A stretch of 53,588 nt of DNA from Deltaproteobacteria bacterium (lineage in GTDB: Bacteria; Myxococcota_A; Polyangia; JACPQR01): NCBI GenBank assembly GCA_016190375.1, contig JACPQR010000045.1, positions 1 to 53,588 on the forward strand, written 5' to 3'. The position numbers were made by a program, and so were the translations under genes. This document shows, in pieces, positions 33,779-45,400 of the stretch. Under the pieces are notes generated by a model, which saw only the letters and a list, made by a program, of their open reading frames with translations, made no database searches and was not told where the DNA came from. How positions within the stretch are numbered: position 1 is the stretch's first letter; every line of letters starts with the position of its first letter.

Positions 33779-35311
33779 TCACAATCCCGCTTCCGGCCCC
33801 TCGATCTCGAGCGTCCGGTCGAAGACCTGCTCGAACAGCGGCGCCTTGCGGCGCACGGTCCAGATCTCGAGCGAGAAGTCGTGCTCGCCGCGCAGGCGGA
33901 GCACGACCCGCTTCTTGTCGACCGAGACGGAGACCTCGCTCACCTTCTCGCGGTGCTCCCGGTCGAGCGCCTCGGCCACCCTGAGGATCGCCGCGAGCTT
34001 GCGGACCTTGGCGATCTCCGCCTTGTCGAGGCCCGCGAGGTTGGGATGGTCAGGCTGCGGGTCGGCCCCGCGGTGGTAGCGGGCGACGTTCGCGACGATC
34101 CTCCGGCGCTCGGGGGGCAGGCCCCCGATGTCCGAGTGCTGGATGATGTAGTGCGAGTGCTTGTGGTGCCCGCCGTTCGCGATGAAGTCCCCGACGTCGT
34201 GGAGCAACGCCGCGACCGACAGCTCCAGCCGCTCCTCCGCGCCCAGCCCGTGCAGGGACTTCAGGTCGTCGAAGATCCGCGCGGCGAGCTTCATCGTGTG
34301 CTCGCCGTGCGCCTCGTCGAACTGGAACCTGCGACCAAGGGCCCTCGCTCCGCCCAGAAGCGCGTCGGCCTCGCGGCGGTAGTCCCAGACGCCGTAGTGC
34401 TTCTCGACCATCTCGCACAGGACGCCGTCGCGCAGCCCCACCCCGGGGACCGCGATCCGCTGGGCGCCCAGCGCGTCGGCGATGCGGGTCAGGACGTAGC
34501 TCGCCGGAACGATGACGTCCGCGCGGTCCTCGCGGAGCTGATACGTCGTCCGGCGCTCCTCGGCGCTCATCCTCGCGAGCTTGGGCCCGAGCTCCCTGAG
34601 GGAGCCCGTGTCGATCGCGTCCTTCTTCCCTTGCTCGACCGGGCAGAGCACCGCGAGGCGCTCGAGGTTCCCGCCGGTGCCGATGAAGCGCGTGGGCCTG
34701 AGGGGCCCAAGCGCCACGAGCGCGGGCTCGAGCACCCTGTTCAGGTACTCGCGCAGGAGCATCTCCTGAGATCGCGTCACCGGCTTGTCGCCGAGGAAGG
34801 CCTCGTGGAGCCGGACCGTGCCGATCTGCAACGAGGACGCGAAGCGCTGCGCGCCGTCCGACAGCCCCGTGAGCTCGACCGAGCCGCCGCCGACGTCGAT
34901 GAGGAGCACTCGCCCCTGGCCGAGCTCCACGGCGCGGTCGACTCCCAGCCGGATCAGCCGCGCTTCTTCGAGCCCTTCGATGATCTCCACGCGGATCTGG
35001 GACTCGCGCTCGATCCGATCCACCACCGACTTCTTGTTCTTCGCCTCGCGCATCGCGCTCGTGCCGACCGCCCGGACGTGCGAGGACCCGACCCCTGCGA
35101 GGGCTTCGCGAAACCCCCGGAAGGCCGCGGCGGCGGCGTCCGCCGAGGCGGGGGCGATCTGGCCGGTGAGGAACACCTCGCGACCGAGGCGTACGGGCTG
35201 TCGTGACGCGTGGACCTCCTTCCAGTGCGTCGCCGAGGACGTCTCCACGACCTTGATGCGGATGGCGTTCGACCCGACGTCGATCGCGGCGAACCGGGGG
35301 AGAGCGCTCAT
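33779..35311 (-). CDS. Exopolyphosphatase / pppGpp phosphohydrolase (Ppx/GppA)
   Basis: This 510-residue protein has both ASKHA-fold signatures: FAAIDVGSNAIRIKVVE at the N-terminus and VLLIDVGGGSVELTG in the phosphate-binding loop, with EEARLI between. The C-terminal HD-like domain contains LLHDVGDFI and GHHKHSHYII. The full length fits Ppx of about 500 residues. It would degrade polyphosphate or pppGpp. ATG at 35311 is chosen, as it precedes the domain directly. It is divergent from the kinase gene at 35497. Confidence 0.93.
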   Translation of the reverse strand: MSALPRFAAIDVGSNAIRIKVVETSSATHWKEVHASRQPVRLGREVFLTGQIAPASADAAAAAFRGFREALAGVGSSHVRAVGTSAMREAKNKKSVVDRIERESQIRVEIIEGLEEARLIRLGVDRAVELGQGRVLLIDVGGGSVELTGLSDGAQRFASSLQIGTVRLHEAFLGDKPVTRSQEMLLREYLNRVLEPALVALGPLRPTRFIGTGGNLERLAVLCPVEQGKKDAIDTGSLRELGPKLARMSAEERRTTYQLREDRADVIVPASYVLTRIADALGAQRIAVPGVGLRDGVLCEMVEKHYGVWDYRREADALLGGARALGRRFQFDEAHGEHTMKLAARIFDDLKSLHGLGAEERLELSVAALLHDVGDFIANGGHHKHSHYIIQHSDIGGLPPERRRIVANVARYHRGADPQPDHPNLAGLDKAEIAKVRKLAAILRVAEALDREHREKVSEVSVSVDKKRVVLRLRGEHDFSLEIWTVRRKAPLFEQVFDRTLEIEGPEAGL

Positions 35312-35496
35312 CTCGGAAGTACCTGCCCCTGCAGGCCCACGAGGGCAATGAAGACAACCAACCTCATCCTCGGAGGTTTCGCCCGAGCCACGGCGGGTGT
35401 CAACCCGGACCCGAGGGCGCGGAGCTCGATTGACCCTCCTGGACCACCGGGCTACGATCCCACACACTTTTTTCCTGCTCCCCGAGCCAGGGCTTC

Positions 35497-37041
35497 ATGC
35501 GTGTCTGTCCCACCTGCAGTGTGGCTTACCAGGACGGCCAGAGCTTCTGCCCGAAGGACGGCGCGGAGCTCGAGCCGGGGCCCGCTGGCGCGGTGTCGGA
35601 GACGGCCCTCGGCCCGGGCGACGTCCGCGACACCCCGCTCGCCGACCCGCCGGCGGGTGCGATCCAAGACCCGGATCCGCTCGTCGGTAGGGTGCTGGGC
35701 GGGCTGTACCGGGTCCTCGAGCCGATCGGCCGCGGCGGGATGGGCGTCGTCTACGCCGTCGAGCACGTGCACCTGGGCAAGAAGTTCGCCCTGAAGGTGC
35801 TGTCTCGCACCGTCGCCAGGAACGCCTCGGCGATCGACCGCCTCCGGCAGGAGGCCATCGCCGCGAGCCGGATCGAGCACGAGAACATCGTCGACATCGT
35901 CTCGTTCGACACGACGCCCCAGGGCGACGTCTTCATAGTGATGGAGTACCTGCGGGGCGAGAGCCTCGCGCGGGTCCTCGAGCGCGGCCCGCTGCCGCTC
36001 GCGCGCGCCATCGAGATCGGCGTCCAGATCGCGCGCGCTCTGCAGGCCGCGCACGACAAGGACATCATCCACCGCGACGTGAAGCCCGAGAACGTCTTCA
36101 TCTGCCAGAGGGGCTCGGACGCCATCATCAAGGTGCTCGACTTCGGGATCTCCAAGGTCAAGGACGCGGAGACGGAGCGAGTCCGGATGACCAAGACCGG
36201 CGAGCTCGTCGGGACTCCGCTCTACATGTCGCCCGAGCAGGCGCGAGGCGAGACGAAGCTCGATGCGCGCACCGACGTCTACGCTCTCGGCGTGATCCTC
36301 TTCGAGATGCTGACCGGGAAGACGCCCTTCACCGGCGAGAACTACTTCCAGCTCCTCTGGAAGCACTCCAACGAGACGGCGCCGACGCTCGGGTCGAGCC
36401 GCTCGGGCCTCGCGGCTCCCCCGGCCCTCGAGGCCGCGGTGGCTCGGGCGCTCGCGAAGGATCCCGCCGAGCGCTTCTCGTCCATGCAGGAGCTCGAGGA
36501 CAGACTGACCTCCATCGCCGCCCAGGCCGGGCTGACCATTCCCACCGTGCGCCAGTCGCTCTCGCCGACGCCGGGGGTCGCCCAGGCAGCGCGCCGTCCG
36601 ACCGGGAAGCTCGGCCTCGTCGCGCTCGCGGCGGCGCTCGCCGCCTGTCTCGGGTTCCTCCTGATCGGTCGCGCCGATCCGCCCTCGAAGCCCGCGCCCA
36701 CGCCGCGCCGGGTGCCGGAAGCTCGCGGACTCGGCCCATCGCCGGTGGTCTCCACCCAGCCCGCCACGCGGCAGCCCGCCCGCACGGTCGTGGTGGCGCT
36801 CGCCTCGACGCCGACCGGTGCCGAGGTCTTTTGCGGCGATCGAAGGGTGGGCGCGACGCCGACGATCGACCGCGTGCCCAGGTCCGCCCAGGCCCTCGAG
36901 TACCGATTCGCCCTGCGCGGCTTCCGTGAAACGGTGTACGAAGTCGTGCCCAGCGCCGACCTCGCGGTCGACGTGCGGCTGCAGGCGAGACCGCGCGGCA
37001 ACACGACCGCGCCGCCCGTCGGGATCAAGGGGACACTGTGA
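35497..37041 (+). CDS. Membrane Ser/Thr kinase with N-terminal zinc ribbon and PEGA domain
   Basis: This 514-residue protein begins with a zinc ribbon (CPTC at 4-7 and CPKDG at 18-22). The kinase domain follows: glycine loop GRGGMGVV, Lys 100 in FALK, HRD 192-194 in IHRDVKPENV, DFG 215-217, and TPLYMSPEQA. One membrane span lies near 370-392. The external tail (ASTPTGAEVFCGDRRVGATPTIDRV) is a PEGA domain. The GTG of the next gene overlaps its stop by 4 bases, so it is first of a four-gene chain. Inferred role: sense envelope state through PEGA and phosphorylate cytoplasmic targets. Confidence 0.94.
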   Translation: MRVCPTCSVAYQDGQSFCPKDGAELEPGPAGAVSETALGPGDVRDTPLADPPAGAIQDPDPLVGRVLGGLYRVLEPIGRGGMGVVYAVEHVHLGKKFALKVLSRTVARNASAIDRLRQEAIAASRIEHENIVDIVSFDTTPQGDVFIVMEYLRGESLARVLERGPLPLARAIEIGVQIARALQAAHDKDIIHRDVKPENVFICQRGSDAIIKVLDFGISKVKDAETERVRMTKTGELVGTPLYMSPEQARGETKLDARTDVYALGVILFEMLTGKTPFTGENYFQLLWKHSNETAPTLGSSRSGLAAPPALEAAVARALAKDPAERFSSMQELEDRLTSIAAQAGLTIPTVRQSLSPTPGVAQAARRPTGKLGLVALAAALAACLGFLLIGRADPPSKPAPTPRRVPEARGLGPSPVVSTQPATRQPARTVVVALASTPTGAEVFCGDRRVGATPTIDRVPRSAQALEYRFALRGFRETVYEVVPSADLAVDVRLQARPRGNTTAPPVGIKGTL

Positions 37042-38384
37042 GACGCTTGCTCTTCTTGACGATGTTTCTCTTCCCCTGCGTGGCCCGCGCGGACGCGAAC
37101 GCCGAGGCACGCTTCTACTTCGAGCGCGGCAACTCCGCGCTCGCCCGCGCGATGCGGGCCCAGGGACCCGCGAGACACCGCGGCGTGCAGGAGGCCGTCG
37201 CCGACTACCTGCAGTCGCTGCGGATCGTCCGCAGCAAGAACACCGTCTACAACCTCGCGATCTGCTACGAGGAGCTGGAGAGCTTCGACGACGCCTACGA
37301 GTACTTCGCCGAGTACCTGAGGAGCGACATCAACGACGCGGAGCGCGCGGAGGCGACCAGGCACGTCGACCTCGTTCGTCCGAGGGTCGCCCTCGTCGAG
37401 GTCGCGACCAGCCCGCCCGGCGCGACCCTCCACGTCGACCGGCGCGACCTCGCCCCGCGAGGCACCGCACCGGTCACGATCGCGGTCCCCGCCGGCCCGC
37501 ATCGCCTCTTCCTCGATCTCGTGGGCCACGCTCCGATGGAGCACGAGGTCACCGCCGTCGTGGGCCAGCTCGCGCGGGTGAGGGTGGCCATGACCGCGCT
37601 CCAGGCCACGGTCACGCTCGAGGTGGCGGGAGGCGCCGCACAGGTCTTCGTCGACTCCGCGCCTGCCGGGACGACGCCGATCACCCTGCATCTCGCGCCG
37701 GGCCCCCACGAGCTGCGGCTTCGCAGGGTCGGCTCGGAGGAGCTCCGCGAGCGCATCACGGTGGCTCCCGGGGAGGAGCGCGCGCTCAGGCTGGCCATGA
37801 CGACGCCACCGATGCCTGGAGGAGTCGCCGTCCGCTCGAACGTGCCCGCGGCCGAGGTGAGGGTGGACGGAGTCTCGTGGGGCGCTCAATCCACGAGCCC
37901 TCGCGGCGTCGTGCCGGGACGACACACCGTGGACGTCTCCGCGCCGGGGTATCGGCCAGCGACGATCACGATCGACGTCGAGGAGGGACGGAGCGTCCTG
38001 GTTCGTGCGCACCTCGTGCTCCTCGATCCGCCGACTCGCCACGGCGGGTGGCCCGTCGCGACGGGAATCGGCGCCGGGGCGGCGCTGCTCGTCGGCGCGG
38101 TGACGGGACTGACCGCGGTCAAGCGGCAGGACGACCTCGACGAGATCCGCCTCGGGCTCGGCGATGGCCCCGACCAGGCGGCGCTGGACCAGGCGAGGGA
38201 GGCGGCGGAGGACACGGCCGGCGAGATCGACACGCTCAACACGGTCGCCGACGTGTTCTTCGCCGGGTCGCTGGTCCTCGGCGTCTTGACCGGGGTCATC
38301 CTCGCGACTGGCGGCGACCGCGGTCCGCTCGAGTCGAACGCCACGGTCTCGGCGGGCGGCGAGTCCGTCGCGGTGGTCCGATGA
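37038..38384 (+). CDS. Exported TPR and triple-PEGA protein
   Basis: This 448-residue protein has a signal peptide (MRRLLFLTMFLFPCVARA). TPR-like helices follow (EARFYFERGNSALARAM, NTVYNLAICYEELESFDDAYEYFAEYL). Three PEGA-type repeats come next (VATSPPGATLHVDRRD; AAQVFVDSAPAGTTP; VRSNVPAAEVRVDG) and then a C-terminal hairpin of two membrane spans (ATGIGAGAALLVGAVTGL, FFAGSLVLGVLTGVILA). It overlaps both neighbours by 4 bases (GTGA and ATGA). The PEGA/TPR design resembles gliding- or envelope-associated scaffold proteins of myxobacteria. With the kinase upstream it is a likely partner or target. Confidence 0.88.
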   Translation: MRRLLFLTMFLFPCVARADANAEARFYFERGNSALARAMRAQGPARHRGVQEAVADYLQSLRIVRSKNTVYNLAICYEELESFDDAYEYFAEYLRSDINDAERAEATRHVDLVRPRVALVEVATSPPGATLHVDRRDLAPRGTAPVTIAVPAGPHRLFLDLVGHAPMEHEVTAVVGQLARVRVAMTALQATVTLEVAGGAAQVFVDSAPAGTTPITLHLAPGPHELRLRRVGSEELRERITVAPGEERALRLAMTTPPMPGGVAVRSNVPAAEVRVDGVSWGAQSTSPRGVVPGRHTVDVSAPGYRPATITIDVEEGRSVLVRAHLVLLDPPTRHGGWPVATGIGAGAALLVGAVTGLTAVKRQDDLDEIRLGLGDGPDQAALDQAREAAEDTAGEIDTLNTVADVFFAGSLVLGVLTGVILATGGDRGPLESNATVSAGGESVAVVR

Positions 38385-40282
38385 AACGCGCGCCGGTCCT
38401 CGCGCTCCTGACCGGCTGCTCCCTGGTCAACGAGCCCGATCTCGGGTTCCTCGACATCGACGCGAGCGTGTCCGCCGACGGCGACGCCGATGGCGACGGC
38501 GACGGCGGGGATTCGGGCATCGACGGAGGGGATGGAGGGGACGGCGGCGATGGGGGCGACGGGGGGGATGTCGTCCAGCTCGAGGACTGCGCCGAGGGAA
38601 CGGGCGACGAGGATGCGGACGGCCTCGAGAACTGCGCCGACCTGGACTGCGCCGGCGACACCCGTTGCTGCGGGGCAGGGGAGGTGGTCGTCGCGACGGC
38701 CTTCGATGAGGGCTACGACGTCGAGACCTGGCATCCCTTCGTGGCATCCGAGCCGCCGCTGGCCTCGAACGACGTCGGCCTGGACTTCGGACCTGGCGGC
38801 AACGGCCTGATCTCGAACGAGGCGGTCGACCTCTCGTTCGGGGCGCACATCACGCTCAGCCTCGTCTCGCGAAGCAGCTCCACCGATGGGAGCTGCCCGA
38901 ACCTCGCGGGTTGCGGCGACTTCGTGGGAGTCGCGCTCACACCTGTCTCCGAGCTCACGCCGGGCGTCGAGCTGCCCACCGGGCTCGAGGTCGTCTTCAC
39001 CGACGGCGGCGAGCTCCTGGTCCTCAGGGGAGGCGTGATCCGATGGCGGGGGCTGTCCGGGTGGCCGACCGGCAAGGACCTGGCGGTCGAGATAGACGTA
39101 CTCCCGGGCGGCCTGGGAGGGCGGCGGGGCTTCCGGGTGGCGGTGCGTCCGTTCGTGGAGGACCTCGCCAATCCTCCCGAATTCGTGCCGGAGGAGCTCT
39201 TCCTCGACGAGCGGGACAACGGCGCCGCCGGAGGCACGCCCGGTGCATGGCTCGCAGTCGTGGGCCGGACCACGGACTGGAGCCTGACGATCGCGGGGGT
39301 CGAGACCACGCTCCTCGACTGCTCGAACCCCACGGTCTTCCGGCCGGCGGGGGATCCGCTCGATGCCATCTCGCTGGGTCTCGGGGACGGGGACCTCTGG
39401 GCCTCCGGGTCGATCGGCTCGCCCTCCGTGGCTCTCGTGGGCGACGACCCTCGCCTGCTCTTCGAGGGCTCCGACGTCGACCTCGGCCTCGAGCGGTATC
39501 AACCCGTGCGGCGCGCGATCGGCGAGGCCGACGAGACCGAGGAGGGCGGCTGGGAGGCCGTGCTGGCCCTGGGCAATCCGCAGCCGAGCCTCGTCGCGAC
39601 GAGCTTCCGCGAGCCGGCGCTCCTGCCCAACGACCCGAGGATGGCGTGGGTCGCTCACGACGAGGATGGCGACGGCACGGGCTTCGTGCTCGCTCGCGTG
39701 CTGCGAGCGGGCGCCGACGATTGGGGCTTCGACCCCGATTACGACGTCGTGAATCCCGACTTCCTCGATCCTCCACAGACGTCGCTGCGCGCGCCCGCGG
39801 CCGTGGGCGACATCCCCGGTGAGAACGGCGAGGCCTTCCACCTCTGGTTCATCGGGATCAACGTCTCGGCGGCGCTGTGGCACGTCCGGGGCGACCAGGA
39901 TGGTCTCGAGGACCCCGCGATCGTCCTGTCGCCCGAAGACGTGGGCCCGATGGCCGCGCATGGGATCTGGGACCCGTTCGTGCTCTACGACGGAGAGCGA
40001 TTCCTCCTGTGGTTCTTCGCCGAGGACGCCCTCGGGAGGCGGACCCTGCACCACGCGGTCGCGCCGCCGGACGGGACCTCGGTGGAGCTGTACGAGGGCA
40101 ATCCGGTCCTCGACCCGCAGGATCCAGTGCTGGGCGGCTGCGAAGGGGGCTGTAGCTTCCGTGGCGGCGGCGCGGCGGAGCAGGGAGGCGAGCGCGTCTT
40201 CTTCTTCGGACGCTCGCTCGGAGGCCAGAGCCCGATCTATCAGATCGCGCGAGTGGCGCAGCAGGTGGGAGGCGCGCAATGA
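38381..40282 (+). CDS. Lipoprotein with Cys knot, LamG-like and propeller-like parts (copy 1)
   Basis: This 633-residue protein starts MKRAPVLALLTGCSLV (lipidated Cys 13), then a spacer of Asp/Gly/Ala repeats (residues 30-60) and a Cys block (DEDADGLENCADLDCAGDTRCC). The next region, up to about residue 320, looks like a concanavalin/LamG-type sandwich (ITLSLVSRSSS, GLEVVFTDGGELLVL, AWLAVVGRTTDWSLTIAG). The C-terminal half has propeller-like strands (PSVALVGDDPRLLFEG, PRMAWVAHDEDGDG, HGIWDPFVLYDGERFLLWFFAED) as in GH43-like folds. It shares this layout with the next gene. It is third in the overlapping chain, so it is made with the kinase. The ligand is unknown. Confidence 0.83.
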   Translation: MKRAPVLALLTGCSLVNEPDLGFLDIDASVSADGDADGDGDGGDSGIDGGDGGDGGDGGDGGDVVQLEDCAEGTGDEDADGLENCADLDCAGDTRCCGAGEVVVATAFDEGYDVETWHPFVASEPPLASNDVGLDFGPGGNGLISNEAVDLSFGAHITLSLVSRSSSTDGSCPNLAGCGDFVGVALTPVSELTPGVELPTGLEVVFTDGGELLVLRGGVIRWRGLSGWPTGKDLAVEIDVLPGGLGGRRGFRVAVRPFVEDLANPPEFVPEELFLDERDNGAAGGTPGAWLAVVGRTTDWSLTIAGVETTLLDCSNPTVFRPAGDPLDAISLGLGDGDLWASGSIGSPSVALVGDDPRLLFEGSDVDLGLERYQPVRRAIGEADETEEGGWEAVLALGNPQPSLVATSFREPALLPNDPRMAWVAHDEDGDGTGFVLARVLRAGADDWGFDPDYDVVNPDFLDPPQTSLRAPAAVGDIPGENGEAFHLWFIGINVSAALWHVRGDQDGLEDPAIVLSPEDVGPMAAHGIWDPFVLYDGERFLLWFFAEDALGRRTLHHAVAPPDGTSVELYEGNPVLDPQDPVLGGCEGGCSFRGGGAAEQGGERVFFFGRSLGGQSPIYQIARVAQQVGGAQ

Positions 40283-42081
40283 AGGCGCTCGGATGGCTAT
40301 TCTTCGCGGTCGGGCTGATCGCCTGCGGCGCGATGGAGGCGGGGGACGGCGGCTGGCCGGACGGCGACGCGGACGCCGACGCCGACGGCGACAACGGCTC
40401 GGATGCGGGGCCGGAGGGCGACGCGGGTGGGGGCGGCGACGCGGACGCCGATGCTGACGCCGACTCGGACGCGGACTCCGACTGCCTCGACGTTCCCTGC
40501 CCCGAGGACAGCGAGCGCGCTTGCTCCGACGGCTGGGACAACGACGAGAATGGCCTCGTCGACTGCTGGGAGCCGGACTGCGGATCGTCCCAGGCCTGCT
40601 GCGAGGAGGCCGCGACGGTGCTCACCGACGACGACTTCGGCGCGGGGCTCGACGCGGAAAAGTGGAAGCCGTTCGGCAGCCCGGCGCCCGAGGCGCAGGG
40701 CTCGATCTTCCGTCCGTCGGGGGATGACTCCTACGAGAGCGGGATCGTGTCGAAGGGGGAGCCCGTCCACTTCGAGGGAGAGCTGTCGCTCCAGGTGGCC
40801 TTCGACGTGTCGGCCGAGTGCGACGGCTGCACCGAGCTCATCGGAGTGGCGTTCACGGCGGGTGACGAGTACACCGCGACCGCCACGGTCGAGCCGATCG
40901 CCGGCGCCGTGATCGACGTCGCCACCCAGCGCATCCTCGCGGTCGTGCAGGGGGCGGTCGAGGCCGAGATCGCGACCGCCGGCGCGCAGGTCCTGAACCT
41001 GACGCTCGTGATCCGCCCGGACCGCCGGGTGGTGCTCCTGGACGACCAGGCCGGTGCCCTGTTCACCAGCCGCGATCCCCTCGATCCATCGCTCGGCGAC
41101 TTCTTCGTCGCCGTCTTCGGTCGCGGCGGCCAGGCCATGGGGGTCGACAGGATCACCCTCTCCTCGAGGCTGTGCAGCGATCCCTCCTCGGGCTCGCGCG
41201 AGCCCGACCCGGTCGTGTCGTCCGTGGGCGCGCCGGTCGTGGCGAGCGCGGTCCGGTCGCCGTCGGCGATCCCGAGCCCCGAGGGTGGGCTCGAGATGCT
41301 CTTCACGATGACGGCGCTCTCCGGCTCGGCGATCGGTCGGGCGGTGTCGGACGACGGTCGGACCTGGCTGTGGGACCATCCCGAGTCGCCGGTGATCGCC
41401 GACGTCGACCTGCCCGCTGGCCATCGGGACGCCGACGACCCCTCGCTCGTGTCGACGCTCGGGATCGCGCGTTTCGCGGCGGTCTCTGCCGCGAGAACGG
41501 ACGACGGCACGCGCGCGATCGCGACGTTCGCCTCCGAGGACGGCGTCTCGTGGGACGCCGGGCCTGGCGACCAGCCGGTGGACCTGGGCGCGGCCGCGTG
41601 CGCCTCCGTGCGCGATCCCGCCCTCGCCGTCACGCAGGCCGGCGGGCTCGAGCTCTTCTTCACCTGCGAGGACGCGGACGGAAGGACGTCGATCGGCTGG
41701 GCCACGTCACCCGACGGCATCGAGTGGACCGTGCAAGACGGATCGATCCTGCCCGCCGAAGGCGACGCCGAGGCCGACGGCATCGCCGCGCCGGCGGTCC
41801 TGATCGACCCGGGCTCCGGAGTCCACGAGCTCTGGTACGAGGCTCGCGACGGAGTTCGCCGCTCCATCCGCTACGCCGCATCCGAGCGGGGCGCCGACTG
41901 GACCCGCTGGGAGGGCGAGATCCTGGCACCGGGCGAGCCCGGTTCCTGGGACGACCTGGCCGTCGGCGAGCCGTCCGTCGCCCTGATGCCCGACGGCAAG
42001 CTCGAGCTCTTCTACACGGGACAGGGCAGCTCCGGCCAGGCCATCGGCCTGGTCTCTCGCCGTCTTCCCCTGCTTCCCTGA
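40279..42081 (+). CDS. Lipoprotein with Cys knot, LamG-like and propeller-like parts (copy 2)
   Basis: This 600-residue protein starts MKALGWLFFAVGLIAC (lipobox LIAC), then an Asp/Ala/Gly spacer with a six-base DNA period (40360-40480) and a Cys block (DGWDNDENGLVDCWEPDC..ACC). A sandwich domain follows (LSLQVAFDVSAECDGCTELIGVAFT). The C-terminal half repeats the propeller pattern (EMLFTMTALSGSAIGRAVSDDGRTW, GLELFFTCEDADGRTSIGWATSPDG, HELWYEARDGVRRSIRYAAS, KLELFYTGQGSSGQAIGL), like the five-bladed GH43/GH117 fold. It is a paralogue of the upstream gene, overlapping it by 4 bases. Duplication inside one operon suggests two ligands or two partners for one sensor. Confidence 0.83.
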   Translation: MKALGWLFFAVGLIACGAMEAGDGGWPDGDADADADGDNGSDAGPEGDAGGGGDADADADADSDADSDCLDVPCPEDSERACSDGWDNDENGLVDCWEPDCGSSQACCEEAATVLTDDDFGAGLDAEKWKPFGSPAPEAQGSIFRPSGDDSYESGIVSKGEPVHFEGELSLQVAFDVSAECDGCTELIGVAFTAGDEYTATATVEPIAGAVIDVATQRILAVVQGAVEAEIATAGAQVLNLTLVIRPDRRVVLLDDQAGALFTSRDPLDPSLGDFFVAVFGRGGQAMGVDRITLSSRLCSDPSSGSREPDPVVSSVGAPVVASAVRSPSAIPSPEGGLEMLFTMTALSGSAIGRAVSDDGRTWLWDHPESPVIADVDLPAGHRDADDPSLVSTLGIARFAAVSAARTDDGTRAIATFASEDGVSWDAGPGDQPVDLGAAACASVRDPALAVTQAGGLELFFTCEDADGRTSIGWATSPDGIEWTVQDGSILPAEGDAEADGIAAPAVLIDPGSGVHELWYEARDGVRRSIRYAASERGADWTRWEGEILAPGEPGSWDDLAVGEPSVALMPDGKLELFYTGQGSSGQAIGLVSRRLPLLP

Positions 42082-42100
42082 CGCCACTCGGCGCCCGAGC

Positions 42101-42129
42101 TTGACACGACCCCGGTCGGGCCGCATAAG
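42101..42129 (+). promoter_or_regulatory. Sigma-70-type promoter before the radical-SAM gene
   Basis: TTGACA at 42101-42106, a perfect -35, is followed after 17 bases by CATAAG at 42124-42129, a partial -10. Transcription would start near 42136. This is among the best promoter matches I noticed between genes in the window. Confidence 0.5.
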
Positions 42130-42264
42130 GGCGTTGCTTCGCGCTCGACACGCTCCACCAGCACCCTCTACGAGGACCTCGCCCGCTCGGTCGAGAAGCC
42201 GGCCCGCTACGTCGGCGGAGAGGTCGGCGAGGTCGTCAAGCCCTGGGCGGACGCGAGGACGCGG

Positions 42265-44811
<2,547 letters not shown>

Positions 44812-44899
44812 CCCTGAGGCTCCGCGAGAAGGCCAGAGCCTGCATCTGAGCCACCTCCGGGCTGGATTTCCGTTAGGATACGCCCGACCGGGAGGCCGG

Positions 44900-45400
44900 A
44901 TGCGCAAGGTGCTCTTCATCTTCGGGCAGCTCACCGATTCGGACGTCGAGTGGATGGGCAAGCAGGGCCGGCGCCGGCGCGTCCCGGCGAACAGCGTCCT
45001 CATCCAGGAGGGCCAACCGGTGGACACGGTGTACATCGTGCTGCAGGGCGAGCTCTGTGTCGTGCACGGCGGCAGCCGGCGGGAGATCGCCCGTCTGGGC
45101 GCGGGCGAGATCGCCGGCGAGATGTCGTTCGTCGACACGCGACCGCCGAGCGCGACGGTGCGGGCCGTGACGGACTCGGTCGTCTACGCGGTCTCGAAGC
45201 AGGCGCTGGAGAAGGGCCTCGACCAGAACGTCGCCTTCGCGGCTCGCTTCTACAAGGCGGTGGCGACGTTCCTCTCCGACCGCGTGCGCAAGGCGACCGA
45301 CCCCGACTACGACGACGAGCTCGACGATGCGGTGCTCGACAACGTCGACCGCGCCGGCGCCCGCTTCACGGCGCTGAGCCGGCAGCTCCTCGACGCATGA
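44900..45400 (+). CDS. cNMP-binding-fold protein of an NHLM-type export operon
   Basis: This 166-residue protein has the cyclic-nucleotide-binding beta barrel: VLIQEGQPVDTVYIVLQGELCVV, then GAGEIAGEMSFVDTRPPSATVRA as the phosphate-binding cassette. In true cNMP binders an Arg immediately precedes Ser/Thr-Ala; here Pro-Pro stands between, so nucleotide binding is doubtful. No helix-turn-helix is present, so it is not a CRP-type regulator. Similar stand-alone cNMP-fold proteins occur in NHLM-type peptide export operons. Its stop overlaps the adaptor gene start by 4 bases (ATGA). It is preceded by GGGAGG. Confidence 0.85.
   Translation: MRKVLFIFGQLTDSDVEWMGKQGRRRRVPANSVLIQEGQPVDTVYIVLQGELCVVHGGSRREIARLGAGEIAGEMSFVDTRPPSATVRAVTDSVVYAVSKQALEKGLDQNVAFAARFYKAVATFLSDRVRKATDPDYDDELDDAVLDNVDRAGARFTALSRQLLDA

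Noticed and set aside
40360..40480. Six-base repeat possibly a non-coding array
   Set aside because: It is fully explained as Asp-Ala codons in the spacer of the lipoprotein at 40279-42081.
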